DNA of 8,121 bases from Ignavibacteriales bacterium (lineage in GTDB: Bacteria > Bacteroidota > Ignavibacteria > UBA10030 > SZUA-254). A program made the position numbers and the translations under genes. Positions 1-6,831 of this stretch are shown piece by piece. Numbering within the stretch: the first letter of the stretch is position 1; each line of letters begins with the position of its first letter. Location: NCBI GenBank assembly GCA_016207985.1, contig JACQYX010000362.1, forward strand, positions 1 through 8,121, written 5' to 3'. A model generated the notes under the pieces. That model saw only the letters and a list, made by a program, of their open reading frames with translations, was not told the origin of the DNA and made no database searches.

Positions 1-1
1 G

Positions 2-100
2 GGCTTGGGTATGGCAACGCTGATTATTTCCATAGTTGCAATTTCATTGTATCTAATTATAAAAAGAATTGAGCGTAAACAGCAAAACAAACGAATATAA
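2..100 (+). CDS. 3' end of a small membrane protein (partial, unidentified)
   Basis: This reading frame is open from the left edge and ends at TAA 98-100. The visible 32 residues form one hydrophobic helix (MATLIISIVAISLYLIIK) followed by a strongly basic tail (KRIERKQQNKRI), which by the positive-inside rule should lie in the cytoplasm. It ends 20 bp before ccmF, so it is probably co-transcribed with it. A single C-terminal helix with a basic tail next to ccmF would suit a CcmD-like protein or the end of another Ccm membrane subunit such as CcmC. It does not look like the soluble C-terminus of CcmE. An internal ATG at 11 would give only 29 residues, so the true start is probably outside the window. 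The family assignment is a guess from context; that this is a coding end is more likely. Confidence 0.45.
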   Translation, partial: GLGMATLIISIVAISLYLIIKRIERKQQNKRI

Positions 101-120
101 AATAGTGAGAAAATAAAATT

Positions 121-2352
121 ATGAATATAGGTCATGTTAGTATATTAATCGCATTCCTCGCATCGCTTGGCGCGATGATTGCATTTATTAGGAATGGAAG
201 AATCAAGCTTCAATCTAAGCAAATTGGACGACAAAAAACTGCTGTTCATCTTTATTATACATCGGTAATTGTCGGCTTGATTGCATCCGTAATTTTATTT
301 TATGCTCTTCTTACTCACCAATTTCAATACTCATACGTGGTAGGATACAGCTCGAAAGACCTCCCGTTGATTTATTTGATCTCCGCTTTCTGGGCTGGAC
401 AAGAAGGGACGTTCTTACTCTGGGCTGTTTTCGTTGGCTTAATGGGATTATTCTTCCTTAAAAAATCGAACAGCGACGATGATTATGCGATGGCAGTTGT
501 AAGTGCTTTCTCTGCATTTTTATATCTACTGTTATTGATTAAAAGTCCATTTGAAATCATTACTCCCGCTCCACTCGACGGGAGAGGTTTGAATCCGTTG
601 CTTCAAGATCCATGGATGGCGATTCATCCACCAATTCTTTTTATCGGATATGCGGCGGCTACTTTTCCATTCGCTCTTGTTATCTCAGGATTGGCGAGAA
701 GGAAATACGAACACTGGATTAATTCCAGTTTTTCCTGGACGCTTTTTGCTTCTGTTTCTTTAGGCGCGGGCATCATCATTGGTGGCTTCTGGGCTTACGA
801 AGTTCTTGGCTGGGGCGGTTATTGGGGATGGGATCCGGTTGAAAATTCATCCCTCGTTCCGTGGATAGTCATGCTTGCATCGATTCACGGACTTGTTGTG
901 TTCAAAGCAAAAGGGTCGCTTCAGCGGACAAATATGATTTTAGCCATCATCACATTTATACTTGTGTTGTATGCAACGTTTCTTACACGGAGCGGTGTGC
1001 TTGCAGATTTTTCAGTTCACTCATTTGTCGATTTAGGAATCAACAACTATTTGATTGGTTCGATGATTGTAAGCATTGCGCTGGGATTGGGTTTGTTGGC
1101 AACTCGCTTCAGTGAAATTAAATCTCCCAAAATCGACGCATCAAGTTTAAATCGTGAGTTATTGCTTTTGCTGAGCATGTTTGTTTTAGGTGCGGCGGCG
1201 CTGTTTACATTCGTTGGAATGTCGTCTCCAATTATTACAGGTCTGATAGGCAAAGCTTCACAAGTTGATATTTCATTCTATAATAAAGTCAATCTGCCCG
1301 TTGCAATCGCGATGGCACTTCTTCTTGGAATTACACCGTTTATGAGCTGGATGGAGGAAAAGAATTTAACTTTCTTAAAAAGATATTCGATGTCGTTTGT
1401 GCTAACGGCTCTCTCTTGCATAATTGCTTACGTTGCGGGAGTAACGTCGTTCACATTATTATTGTTTGTCGGTGCATCGACGTTCGGTCTGATTTCTAAT
1501 GTGATAATAACATTTCGTCAATACCGCTCGGGTTGGCTGCATATCGGTGGACCACTTTCGCATATCGGAGTTGCGTTAATGCTGATTGGTATTGTTGGAT
1601 CGGGCAGTTTTGATGAATCGAATCAATTAATTTTAAAACAAGGCGAGCCGCAAGCTGCGTTTGGATATAATTTTACATTCAAAGGAGTGCCGAATCCGGA
1701 AGCACTGAAACCGATAATGGAAATAGAAGTTTCGGATGGGAAGAGCTCATTTACCGCCAATCCAAAATTATATTTCAGTCAAATAAATCAGGCGGTGATG
1801 CGAGAACCGGACATCAAAGTACTACCTCTGAAGGATTTATATATCTCTCCACTTGAATTGAAAGCTGAAGAGCATCAACATCAGCATAATCCAATGATCG
1901 AAATTACAAAAGGTGAGACGAAAGAAATGTTGGGGTATAAGATCACTTTCACAAAGTTCGATGTTGGTCAACATGCTGAAATGGGTGCTATGTCTGTTGG
2001 TGCCATATTAGATATTATTTCAGATGGCAAAAAGCATCAGGTTGTACCTATGTTGACTTTCGGACAGAATAATGAACGTCGACCAATCCCCGCTGAACTA
2101 CCAACATTGAAAGGTTATGTTGATATGGGAATGAAGCCGCACGTTACACTAAATGCTTTAAGTGTTGAAGAGAAAAAAATCTTATTAGAATTTCATGGCT
2201 TCACTCAACCGCACGAAGAACTGCAAGCTGCTCAGTCGCTTGTTGTCGATATCAGCATCAAACCATTGATGATGGTAGTGTGGACAGGTGTTGTGTTGAT
2301 TCTCATTGGAATGCTTATCGCCTGGCGTAGGCGAACGATTCAAAAAGTGTAG
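121..2352 (+). CDS. ccmF: Cytochrome c maturation protein CcmF (haem lyase subunit)
   Basis: CcmF is the large inner-membrane subunit of the System I cytochrome c haem lyase, which attaches haem to CXXCH motifs of apocytochromes outside the cytoplasmic membrane. The 743-residue protein is mostly membrane helices. It carries the tryptophan-rich WWD haem-handling motif at residues 231-242 (WGGYWGWDPVEN). The four histidines conserved in the family are recognisable: H169 (AIHPP), H256 (SIHG), H300 (SVHS) and H481 (LSHIG). After about residue 500 comes a soluble, presumably periplasmic domain of roughly 210 residues, then a last helix at about 714-735 with a basic end (RRRTIQKV). It is longer than the approximately 650-residue E. 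coli protein; the extra length seems to lie in the soluble domain, which includes a short His-rich stretch at 585-589. Only a weak purine-rich sequence precedes ATG 121. The gene looks intact. An inverted repeat after the stop separates it from the sulfur genes downstream. Confidence 0.95.
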   Translation: MNIGHVSILIAFLASLGAMIAFIRNGRIKLQSKQIGRQKTAVHLYYTSVIVGLIASVILFYALLTHQFQYSYVVGYSSKDLPLIYLISAFWAGQEGTFLLWAVFVGLMGLFFLKKSNSDDDYAMAVVSAFSAFLYLLLLIKSPFEIITPAPLDGRGLNPLLQDPWMAIHPPILFIGYAAATFPFALVISGLARRKYEHWINSSFSWTLFASVSLGAGIIIGGFWAYEVLGWGGYWGWDPVENSSLVPWIVMLASIHGLVVFKAKGSLQRTNMILAIITFILVLYATFLTRSGVLADFSVHSFVDLGINNYLIGSMIVSIALGLGLLATRFSEIKSPKIDASSLNRELLLLLSMFVLGAAALFTFVGMSSPIITGLIGKASQVDISFYNKVNLPVAIAMALLLGITPFMSWMEEKNLTFLKRYSMSFVLTALSCIIAYVAGVTSFTLLLFVGASTFGLISNVIITFRQYRSGWLHIGGPLSHIGVALMLIGIVGSGSFDESNQLILKQGEPQAAFGYNFTFKGVPNPEALKPIMEIEVSDGKSSFTANPKLYFSQINQAVMREPDIKVLPLKDLYISPLELKAEEHQHQHNPMIEITKGETKEMLGYKITFTKFDVGQHAEMGAMSVGAILDIISDGKKHQVVPMLTFGQNNERRPIPAELPTLKGYVDMGMKPHVTLNALSVEEKKILLEFHGFTQPHEELQAAQSLVVDISIKPLMMVVWTGVVLILIGMLIAWRRRTIQKV

Positions 2353-2360
2353 TAAGAGTG

Positions 2361-2402
2361 TCCGTGTCTCCGGTGTGAGTGATTTTACCTTTGAGACACG
2401 GA
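2361..2402. repeat. Inverted repeat after ccmF, possible weak terminator or dispersed repeat
   Basis: Two perfect 10-bp complementary arms, TCCGTGTCTC (2361-2370) and GAGACACGGA (2393-2402), flank a 22-base spacer that starts 8 bp after the ccmF stop codon. A T5 run lies at 2416-2420. The position suits a transcription end for the ccm operon, but the loop is long and the T run is not adjacent to the stem, so it is a poor intrinsic terminator. The wording (TCCGTGTCTCCG) resembles a short dispersed intergenic repeat I have seen in many bacterial genomes; this is recall and was not checked. Confidence 0.5.
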
Positions 2403-2457
2403 GGACGCAGGGAAATTTTTCATCTCGGCTGGTAAAATATGTAGCCCTTAAAAAGTA

Positions 2458-2607
2458 TCAAACTTGAATCGGTTCCCAACCTTCTTTTTGCAGTTTTGCA
2501 AATCAATCCTTAAAATCAACCCAATTTTCAACCTTTTCAATTAAAAATCTGTATTTATCGCTGGCATAATATTTGGTATTTATAAATACCAATTTCAAGT
2601 TATGAGA
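2458..2607 (-). pseudogene. Possible decayed remnant of a small protein gene
   Basis: Read on the minus strand, the gap between ccmF and the MerR gene has protein-like text in one frame. KYRFLIEKVENWVDFKD is followed by an in-frame TGA (2503-2505), then in the same frame FAKLQKEGWEPIQV and a final TGA (2458-2460). The pattern of a hydrophobic strand, a Trp/Asp/Phe helix and then a KEGWE turn resembles small proteins of the DUF4177 kind, which carry a G-x-EGWE-x-V motif. No ATG precedes it in frame: a stop lies at 2608-2610 and only TTG codons follow. The frame overlaps the palindrome upstream of the MerR gene. I read it as a broken relic and not a live gene. The call rests on sequence feel alone, and chance translation of AT-rich DNA is a real alternative. 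Confidence 0.3.
2573..2592. promoter_or_regulatory. Perfect 20-bp palindrome, candidate operator of the MerR-type regulator
   Basis: The half-site TTGGTATTTA (2573-2582) is followed directly by its exact reverse complement (2583-2592) with no spacer. It lies 9 bp before the regulator's ATG at 2602. MerR-family dimers bind near-perfect palindromes of about this size inside their own promoters, so autoregulation is a natural inference. The centre contains TATAAA (2581-2586), which could serve as a -10 element. I see no convincing -35 element at 17-19 bp from it, so no promoter is assigned. Confidence 0.5.
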
Positions 2608-3066
2608 TCAGAAATCATTCAAAATCAGGATACACCACTCTACCCAATAAGTACTGCCGCAAAGTTGCTCGGCATCTCAGTTCATACGCTCAGGATGTAC
2701 GAGCGTGCTGGATTTATCCTGCCGTTCCAAAAAGAATCGAGTCATCGGCTTTACTCGCAGTCGGATATCGAGCGGTTGAAATGTATCCGCCGCGCGATCA
2801 ACGAGGATAAAATTAGCATTGCAGGTATTCAGAGAATCCAAGCTTTAATGCCTTGCTGGGATGTCATAAAATGTTCACAGAAAGATCGTGAACATTGCGA
2901 TGCGTTTAATAATCATGCTTATGCTTGCTGGATGTATAATCATAAAAAAAATATCTGTGAAAATCTCGATTGTAAGTCATGCCAGGTTTATAAAGAATTT
3001 TACGATTGTGCAAGAATCAAAAGCAAAATAATCGAGATAACGGAGAAACATGAATCCTCTCTCTAG
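2602..3066 (+). CDS. MerR-family transcriptional regulator with C-terminal Cys-rich (two-CW-like) domain
   Basis: This is a predicted cytoplasmic DNA-binding regulator of 154 residues. Residues 13-80 match a MerR winged helix-turn-helix: YPISTAAKLLGISVHTLRMYERAGFI gives the HTH and the start of the wing (shown here as positions 14-39), SSHRLYSQSDIERL completes the wing, and KISIAGIQRI follows. The usual long dimerisation helix is missing. Instead, residues 84-136 hold eight cysteines (85, 91, 99, 109, 119, 124, 127, 136), including C85-W86 and C109-W110. This resembles the two-CW Cys-rich module seen in some other signalling proteins and could bind an Fe-S cluster, zinc or sulfane sulfur. The ligand is unknown. 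The gene has no clear Shine-Dalgarno sequence, and a 20-bp palindrome lies just upstream. Its last 17 bp overlap the molybdoenzyme gene in another frame, which strongly suggests it is the dedicated, translationally coupled regulator of that operon. Confidence 0.88.
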   Translation: MRSEIIQNQDTPLYPISTAAKLLGISVHTLRMYERAGFILPFQKESSHRLYSQSDIERLKCIRRAINEDKISIAGIQRIQALMPCWDVIKCSQKDREHCDAFNNHAYACWMYNHKKNICENLDCKSCQVYKEFYDCARIKSKIIEITEKHESSL

Positions 3067-5239
3067 AAGAAAATTTTTAAAAATATCCGGTGCTACTATT
3101 GCCGTTGCTGCTACGATAGGCACTGTAACTAAAGCGATTGAAAATGCAGGCGACACAAAAAGCAAAGGCATTCAAAAAATTCCTACCTTCTGCGATATCT
3201 GCTTCTGGAAATGTGGTGCGATAGCTTATGTTCGCGACGGCAAGTTATGGAAGATCGAAGGTAATCCACTCGATCCACTCAGCAGAGGTCGTTTGTGTCC
3301 GCGCGGCACGGGCGGTATCGGTGCGTATTACGATCCGGATAGATTACGCGCACCACTTATCAGAATGCAAGAGCGCGGTAAAGAAATGTGGAAAGAAGTA
3401 ACTTGGGATGAAGCCCTTAGTTATATTGCCGATAAAATGCAGAAAATAAAATCGCAGTACGGACCTGAATCAATGTCAATGTTTAGTCACGGTATTGGTG
3501 GTAATTTCTTGAGGCATACATTGAAAGCATATGGGACCATAAATTTTGCAGCCCCATCGTTTGCACAATGCCGCGGACCGAGAGATGTTGGTTTTAAATT
3601 GACGTTTGGAGAAGATGTCAGCTCGCCTGAACGAACTGATATAAAAAATGCTCAGTGTCTTGTACTTATCGGAAGTCACCTCGGCGAGAATATGCACAAC
3701 ACGCAGGCACAGGAATTTGCCGAAACCGTTGGTAACGGTGCATCAATCATCGTCGTTGATCCGAGATATTCTGTTGCCGCAAGTAAAGCAAAATATTATC
3801 TGCCAATAAAACCCGGAACCGATCTTGCGTTCTTGCTCGCATGGATGAATGTTATTGTTTCAGAAAATCTGTATGATAAAGAATATGTCGAGAAGTACGG
3901 ATTCGGATTTGAGCAGTTCAAGGCGGAGCTTTCAGCTTACACTCCTGAGTGGGCTTATCCGGAAACAGGCATCGAGCCAAAACTTATTCGTGCAACAGCC
4001 CGCGAAATGGCACGTTACAAACCGGCAACGCTAATTCATCCCGGCAGGCACGTTACATGGTACGGCGACGATGCACAGCGAAGCAGAGCAATCGCGCTGT
4101 TGAATGCATTGATGGGAAGCTGGGGAAGAAAAGGCGGATTCTATTATCCTGTCAGTATGGATATGCCCGGTTATCCTTATCCCGCTTATCCAACTCCTAC
4201 GAAAGATAAAGTCGATAATCCCAATAAAAAATATCCATTCGCACATGAAGCAATCACAACAGGAATTCGTGAAGCGACTATCACAGGAAAACCTTATCCC
4301 GTTAAGGGCTGGATGGTTTATGCAACGAATCTTTTTCATGCGCTTCCCAACGAAAACGAGACAATAAATGCAATCCAGAACTTAGACTTACTTGTTGTAG
4401 TAGATGTGATTCCGAGCGAGATTGCCGGCTGGGCTGATGTTGTGCTTCCCGAATCGGTTTATCTTGAACGACATGATGATATAAACGTTGAATGGTTCCG
4501 CGAGCCGTTTGTTGCACTCCGACAACCTGTGGTTAAATCACCACATGATCAAAAACCGAATTGGTGGATCGCGAAAAAGCTTGCAGAGAAATTAGGTCTT
4601 GGTAATTATTATCCCTGGAAAGATATCGAAGAGTACATCAATCACCGCATGACTGCCGCGGGATTAAGTTTTGACGAGCTGAAAAAGAACGGTATCATAC
4701 TCGGCGACAAGCAGCCGATTTACTTTGATGAAGGTGTACCGATAGAATTTTTCACTCCGTCAGGTAAGATCGAATTCTACTCGCTTCAGCTTCAACAAGC
4801 TGGATTTGATCCAGTTCCAAAATACAAACGTCCGACAATCGGACCGCCTGGTTCATTTAGATTGTTATACGGCAGGTCGCCCGTGCATTCATTCAGTCGA
4901 ACACAAACCAATAGAATTCTCTCCGACATGATGTCTGAAAACGAAGTATGGATTAATGCCAATGTTGCTGAACGTTATGATTTAAAAAGCGGCGATTATG
5001 TTCGCTTAAAAAATCAGGATGGAGTAGTAAGTAATAAAATTAAAGTGAAAGCGACTGAAAGAATTCGTCCGGATTGTGTTTACATGGTACATGGTTTCGG
5101 TCATACAGCTAAGGGCTTGAAACATGCTTTCCTCAAGGGTGCAAGCGATGCACAACTGCTTACGCGTTATGAAACCGATCCGTTAATGGGAGGAACAGGC
5201 ATGAACATGAACTTTGTAACAATCGAAGTGGAGGCATGA
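3050..5239 (+). CDS. psrA: Molybdopterin oxidoreductase catalytic subunit, PsrA/PhsA-like (polysulfide/thiosulfate reductase type)
   Basis: This is the catalytic subunit of a DMSO-reductase-family enzyme, 729 residues, close to the usual PsrA/PhsA length. A twin-arginine signal begins the protein (SRRKFLK at 5-11, hydrophobic stretch about 12-27), so it should fold in the cytoplasm and act outside the membrane. A [4Fe-4S] site follows: C48-x2-C51-x3-C55-x27-C83 (CDIC, KC, CPRGTGG). C174 (FAQCRG) sits where Psr/Phs/Arr-type enzymes place the cysteine that ligates Mo; this is from recalled alignment. The C-terminal molybdopterin-dinucleotide-binding domain spans about 600-729 (YGRSPVHSF, HGFGH, DPLMGGTGMN). 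GGAGA at 3042-3046 precedes ATG 3050, and the Tat motif fixes that start. Psr-type B and C subunits follow immediately. Polysulfide or thiosulfate is the favoured substrate given the sulfur transporters downstream. Tetrathionate, sulfur or another oxyanion, or operation in the oxidative direction, is possible. Confidence 0.88.
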   Translation: MNPLSRRKFLKISGATIAVAATIGTVTKAIENAGDTKSKGIQKIPTFCDICFWKCGAIAYVRDGKLWKIEGNPLDPLSRGRLCPRGTGGIGAYYDPDRLRAPLIRMQERGKEMWKEVTWDEALSYIADKMQKIKSQYGPESMSMFSHGIGGNFLRHTLKAYGTINFAAPSFAQCRGPRDVGFKLTFGEDVSSPERTDIKNAQCLVLIGSHLGENMHNTQAQEFAETVGNGASIIVVDPRYSVAASKAKYYLPIKPGTDLAFLLAWMNVIVSENLYDKEYVEKYGFGFEQFKAELSAYTPEWAYPETGIEPKLIRATAREMARYKPATLIHPGRHVTWYGDDAQRSRAIALLNALMGSWGRKGGFYYPVSMDMPGYPYPAYPTPTKDKVDNPNKKYPFAHEAITTGIREATITGKPYPVKGWMVYATNLFHALPNENETINAIQNLDLLVVVDVIPSEIAGWADVVLPESVYLERHDDINVEWFREPFVALRQPVVKSPHDQKPNWWIAKKLAEKLGLGNYYPWKDIEEYINHRMTAAGLSFDELKKNGIILGDKQPIYFDEGVPIEFFTPSGKIEFYSLQLQQAGFDPVPKYKRPTIGPPGSFRLLYGRSPVHSFSRTQTNRILSDMMSENEVWINANVAERYDLKSGDYVRLKNQDGVVSNKIKVKATERIRPDCVYMVHGFGHTAKGLKHAFLKGASDAQLLTRYETDPLMGGTGMNMNFVTIEVEA
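5230..5234 (+). promoter_or_regulatory. Shine-Dalgarno site deciding the psrB start
   Basis: GGAGG lies 1 nt before ATG 5236 but 7 nt before ATG 5242. The second spacing is the normal one, so translation most likely starts at 5242, giving MARFGMVIDTKKCVGC, the usual beginning for this family. Confidence 0.7.
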
Positions 5240-5241
5240 TC

Positions 5242-5781
5242 ATGGCACGGTTTGGAATGGTTATAGATACGAAAAAATGTGTCGGCTGTATGGATTGTGT
5301 TGTCGTATGCAAAACTGAAAACAATGTCCCTGAAGGATTCAACCGCGATTGGATAGTGCAGGATGTGAGAGGAAAAAATCCGCATCTGCAAATGGAAATT
5401 CGGAGTGAACGGTGCAACCATTGCGATAATCCTCCGTGTGTTTACTGCTGTCCGACGGGTGCAAGCCACGTGCACGATCTTGGTGGTGTTGTAATCGTTA
5501 CGCATGATATGTGTATCGGGTGTAAAGCATGTATCGCTGCCTGTCCGTACGATGCTCGGTTCATTCATCCCGAGGGATACGCTGATAAATGTACGTTCTG
5601 CATTCATCGTGTCGAAAAAGGAATGGGTCCGGCGTGCGTTTCGGTTTGCCCAACGCATTGCATGTTTTGGGGCGCCCTTGATGATCCGAATAGTGAAGTG
5701 AGTAAACTTCTTGACTCAAGAAAACATCATGCGTTAATCCCAGAAGCAGGAACGAAGCCACAAATCTTTTATCTTGTGTGA
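5242..5781 (+). CDS. psrB: Four-cluster [4Fe-4S] ferredoxin-like electron transfer subunit (PsrB/PhsB type)
   Basis: This subunit relays electrons between the molybdoenzyme and the membrane quinone subunit, on the same side of the membrane as the catalytic subunit. From ATG 5242 the protein has 179 residues with sixteen cysteines in the four classic groups: 13/16/19/23 (CVGCMDCVVVC), 58/61/66/70 (CNHCDNPPC...C), 91/94/97/101 (CIGCKACIAAC) and 117/120/132/136 (CTFC...C...C). All four clusters should therefore be [4Fe-4S]. Two extra cysteines lie outside the pattern, at 69 and 140. There is no signal peptide, as expected if it is exported together with the Tat-bearing subunit. The upstream gene stops at 5239, 2 bp earlier. 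An alternative ATG at 5236 would overlap that stop and give 181 residues, but its ribosome-site spacing is poor. Confidence 0.93.
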   Translation: MARFGMVIDTKKCVGCMDCVVVCKTENNVPEGFNRDWIVQDVRGKNPHLQMEIRSERCNHCDNPPCVYCCPTGASHVHDLGGVVIVTHDMCIGCKACIAACPYDARFIHPEGYADKCTFCIHRVEKGMGPACVSVCPTHCMFWGALDDPNSEVSKLLDSRKHHALIPEAGTKPQIFYLV

Positions 5782-5787
5782 GGTGAT

Positions 5788-6732
5788 ATGAACGAATATA
5801 CAACAACACGTCATAACGAAATGATCGATCCATCACTCCACATTTGGGGATGGGAAATACCGGTCTATCTTTTTATCGGTGGATTGGTTGCAGGTATGAT
5901 GATCATTACAGGATATTTTATCTTCAAGGGAAAATACAAAGATAAAGCATGCGTGTGCGGGGTACTTCCGTTGTTGGGAATGATAATTCTTAGCGCGGGT
6001 ATGTTTGCATTGTTTCTCGACCTTGAACATAAGCTATACACCTGGAGATTATACACATCATTTAAGATCGCTTCTCCTATGTCGTGGGGTGCGTGGATTC
6101 TTATAGTTGTTTACCCGGCCATGGCTGCGAGCTTCTTTGTGAATGTGCCTGAATATTTCTCGAAGATATTTCCATGGATGGATAAGATTTCCGAAAAACT
6201 TCAGCAGCACAGATATTTGATTAAAAACATCGGTGTAATAAATATGTTGTTGGGTGGATTGCTTGGAATTTATACTGGGGTTCTTCTAAGTGCATTAGGT
6301 GCACGACCGTTATGGAACAGCTCGATGCTGTGGCTGCTCTTTTTGGTTTCGGGATTATCCTCAGCGGCTGCTTTTGTTCATATGGTTGCCGGCAGAGTGG
6401 ATGAAAGAGAATTACTCGCTAAAGCCGATAATGGTTTTTTGATAATTGAAATATTTGTGATCGGTTTGTTTGTGATTGGGATGATTACATCTACGAAGGT
6501 TCACATACAATCCGCAATGTTATTATTAAGCGGTATCTACGCACCAGTGTTCTGGGTATTTGTTGTCGGACTTGGAATAGTGATTCCACTAATCATCCAA
6601 TTATTAGCAGTGAATCATAAAATCAAACACACTCCAATTGCACCAATTATGGTAATTATAGGTGGACTGATTTTACGATTTGTCATCGTCGATGCGGGAC
6701 AGTACTCACATTGGATAGATGCAGCATTTTAA
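5788..6732 (+). CDS. psrC: NrfD/PsrC-family membrane quinone-interacting subunit
   Basis: This is the integral membrane anchor that oxidises or reduces quinol and exchanges electrons with the iron-sulfur subunit. The 314 residues contain about eight hydrophobic helices, starting with EIPVYLFIGGLVAGMMII and ending with a helix that includes LRFVIVDAGQ, as in NrfD/PsrC proteins. The family signature between helices 2 and 3 is present (DLEHKLYTWRLYTSFKIASP, then MSWGAW), near the expected quinone-site region. GAGG at 5780-5783 overlaps the stop of the iron-sulfur gene and precedes ATG 5788, with 6 bp between the genes. An internal ATG at 5821 would also keep the conserved part but lacks a ribosome site. 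It completes a PsrABC-type complex. Family membership is firm; the substrate of the complex is inferred. Confidence 0.92.
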   Translation: MNEYTTTRHNEMIDPSLHIWGWEIPVYLFIGGLVAGMMIITGYFIFKGKYKDKACVCGVLPLLGMIILSAGMFALFLDLEHKLYTWRLYTSFKIASPMSWGAWILIVVYPAMAASFFVNVPEYFSKIFPWMDKISEKLQQHRYLIKNIGVINMLLGGLLGIYTGVLLSALGARPLWNSSMLWLLFLVSGLSSAAAFVHMVAGRVDERELLAKADNGFLIIEIFVIGLFVIGMITSTKVHIQSAMLLLSGIYAPVFWVFVVGLGIVIPLIIQLLAVNHKIKHTPIAPIMVIIGGLILRFVIVDAGQYSHWIDAAF

Positions 6733-6783
6733 ACCCTCACCCCTAACCCTCTCCCCATTGGGAGAGGGGAACAGGTAGAGGGT
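6733..6783. repeat. REP-like hairpin element between psrC and the transporter genes
   Basis: This 51-bp element starts immediately after the psrC stop. The inner stem has perfect 9-bp arms, CCCTCTCCC (6747-6755) and GGGAGAGGG (6760-6768), around a 4-base loop. An outer stem pairs ACCCTCACC (6733-6741) with GGTAGAGGGT (6774-6783), leaving one bulged A at 6777. The wording CCCTCACCCCTAACCCTCTCCCC-like, C-rich then G-rich, matches a very common dispersed intergenic repeat in bacteria (from memory). A short T run (6793-6798) follows after a gap, so partial termination or 3' mRNA protection of psrABC is plausible. Confidence 0.75.
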
Positions 6784-6831
6784 AGAAATAACTTTTTTGA
6801 AAAACTTAGATAATAACGAAAGGTTAATTAA

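Noticed and set aside
861..1115. 84-codon open frame on the + strand inside ccmF
   Set aside because: It is out of frame with the conserved ccmF histidine and WWD region; its odd Cys and Ser rich composition marks it as a shadow.
2503..2505. In-frame TGA of the minus-strand relic read as a selenocysteine codon
   Set aside because: No start codon, no ribosome site and no recognisable SECIS-like hairpin next to it. Decay, or chance translation, is simpler.
2561..2586. A sigma-70 promoter built from CTGGCA and TATAAA upstream of the MerR gene
   Set aside because: The spacing between the two hexamers is 14 bp, too short for sigma-70 and far from the 19-20 bp typical of MerR-controlled promoters.
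4031..4339. 102-codon open frame on the minus strand inside psrA
   Set aside because: It is antisense to conserved catalytic-subunit sequence, with no family features and no ribosome site of note.
5236..5241. psrB starting at ATG 5236
   Set aside because: Only 1 nt separates GGAGG from this ATG; ATG 5242 has normal spacing and gives the usual family N-terminus.
5167..5658. 163-codon open frame on the minus strand over the psrA/psrB junction
   Set aside because: It lies antisense to conserved psrA and psrB sequence, has no recognisable domain, and its composition is what the complement of Cys-rich coding DNA gives. It is a shadow.
6733..6831. The gap between psrC and the transporter gene as a riboswitch or small RNA gene
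   Set aside because: Beyond the REP-like hairpin I see no conserved aptamer-like structure and no clear promoter.
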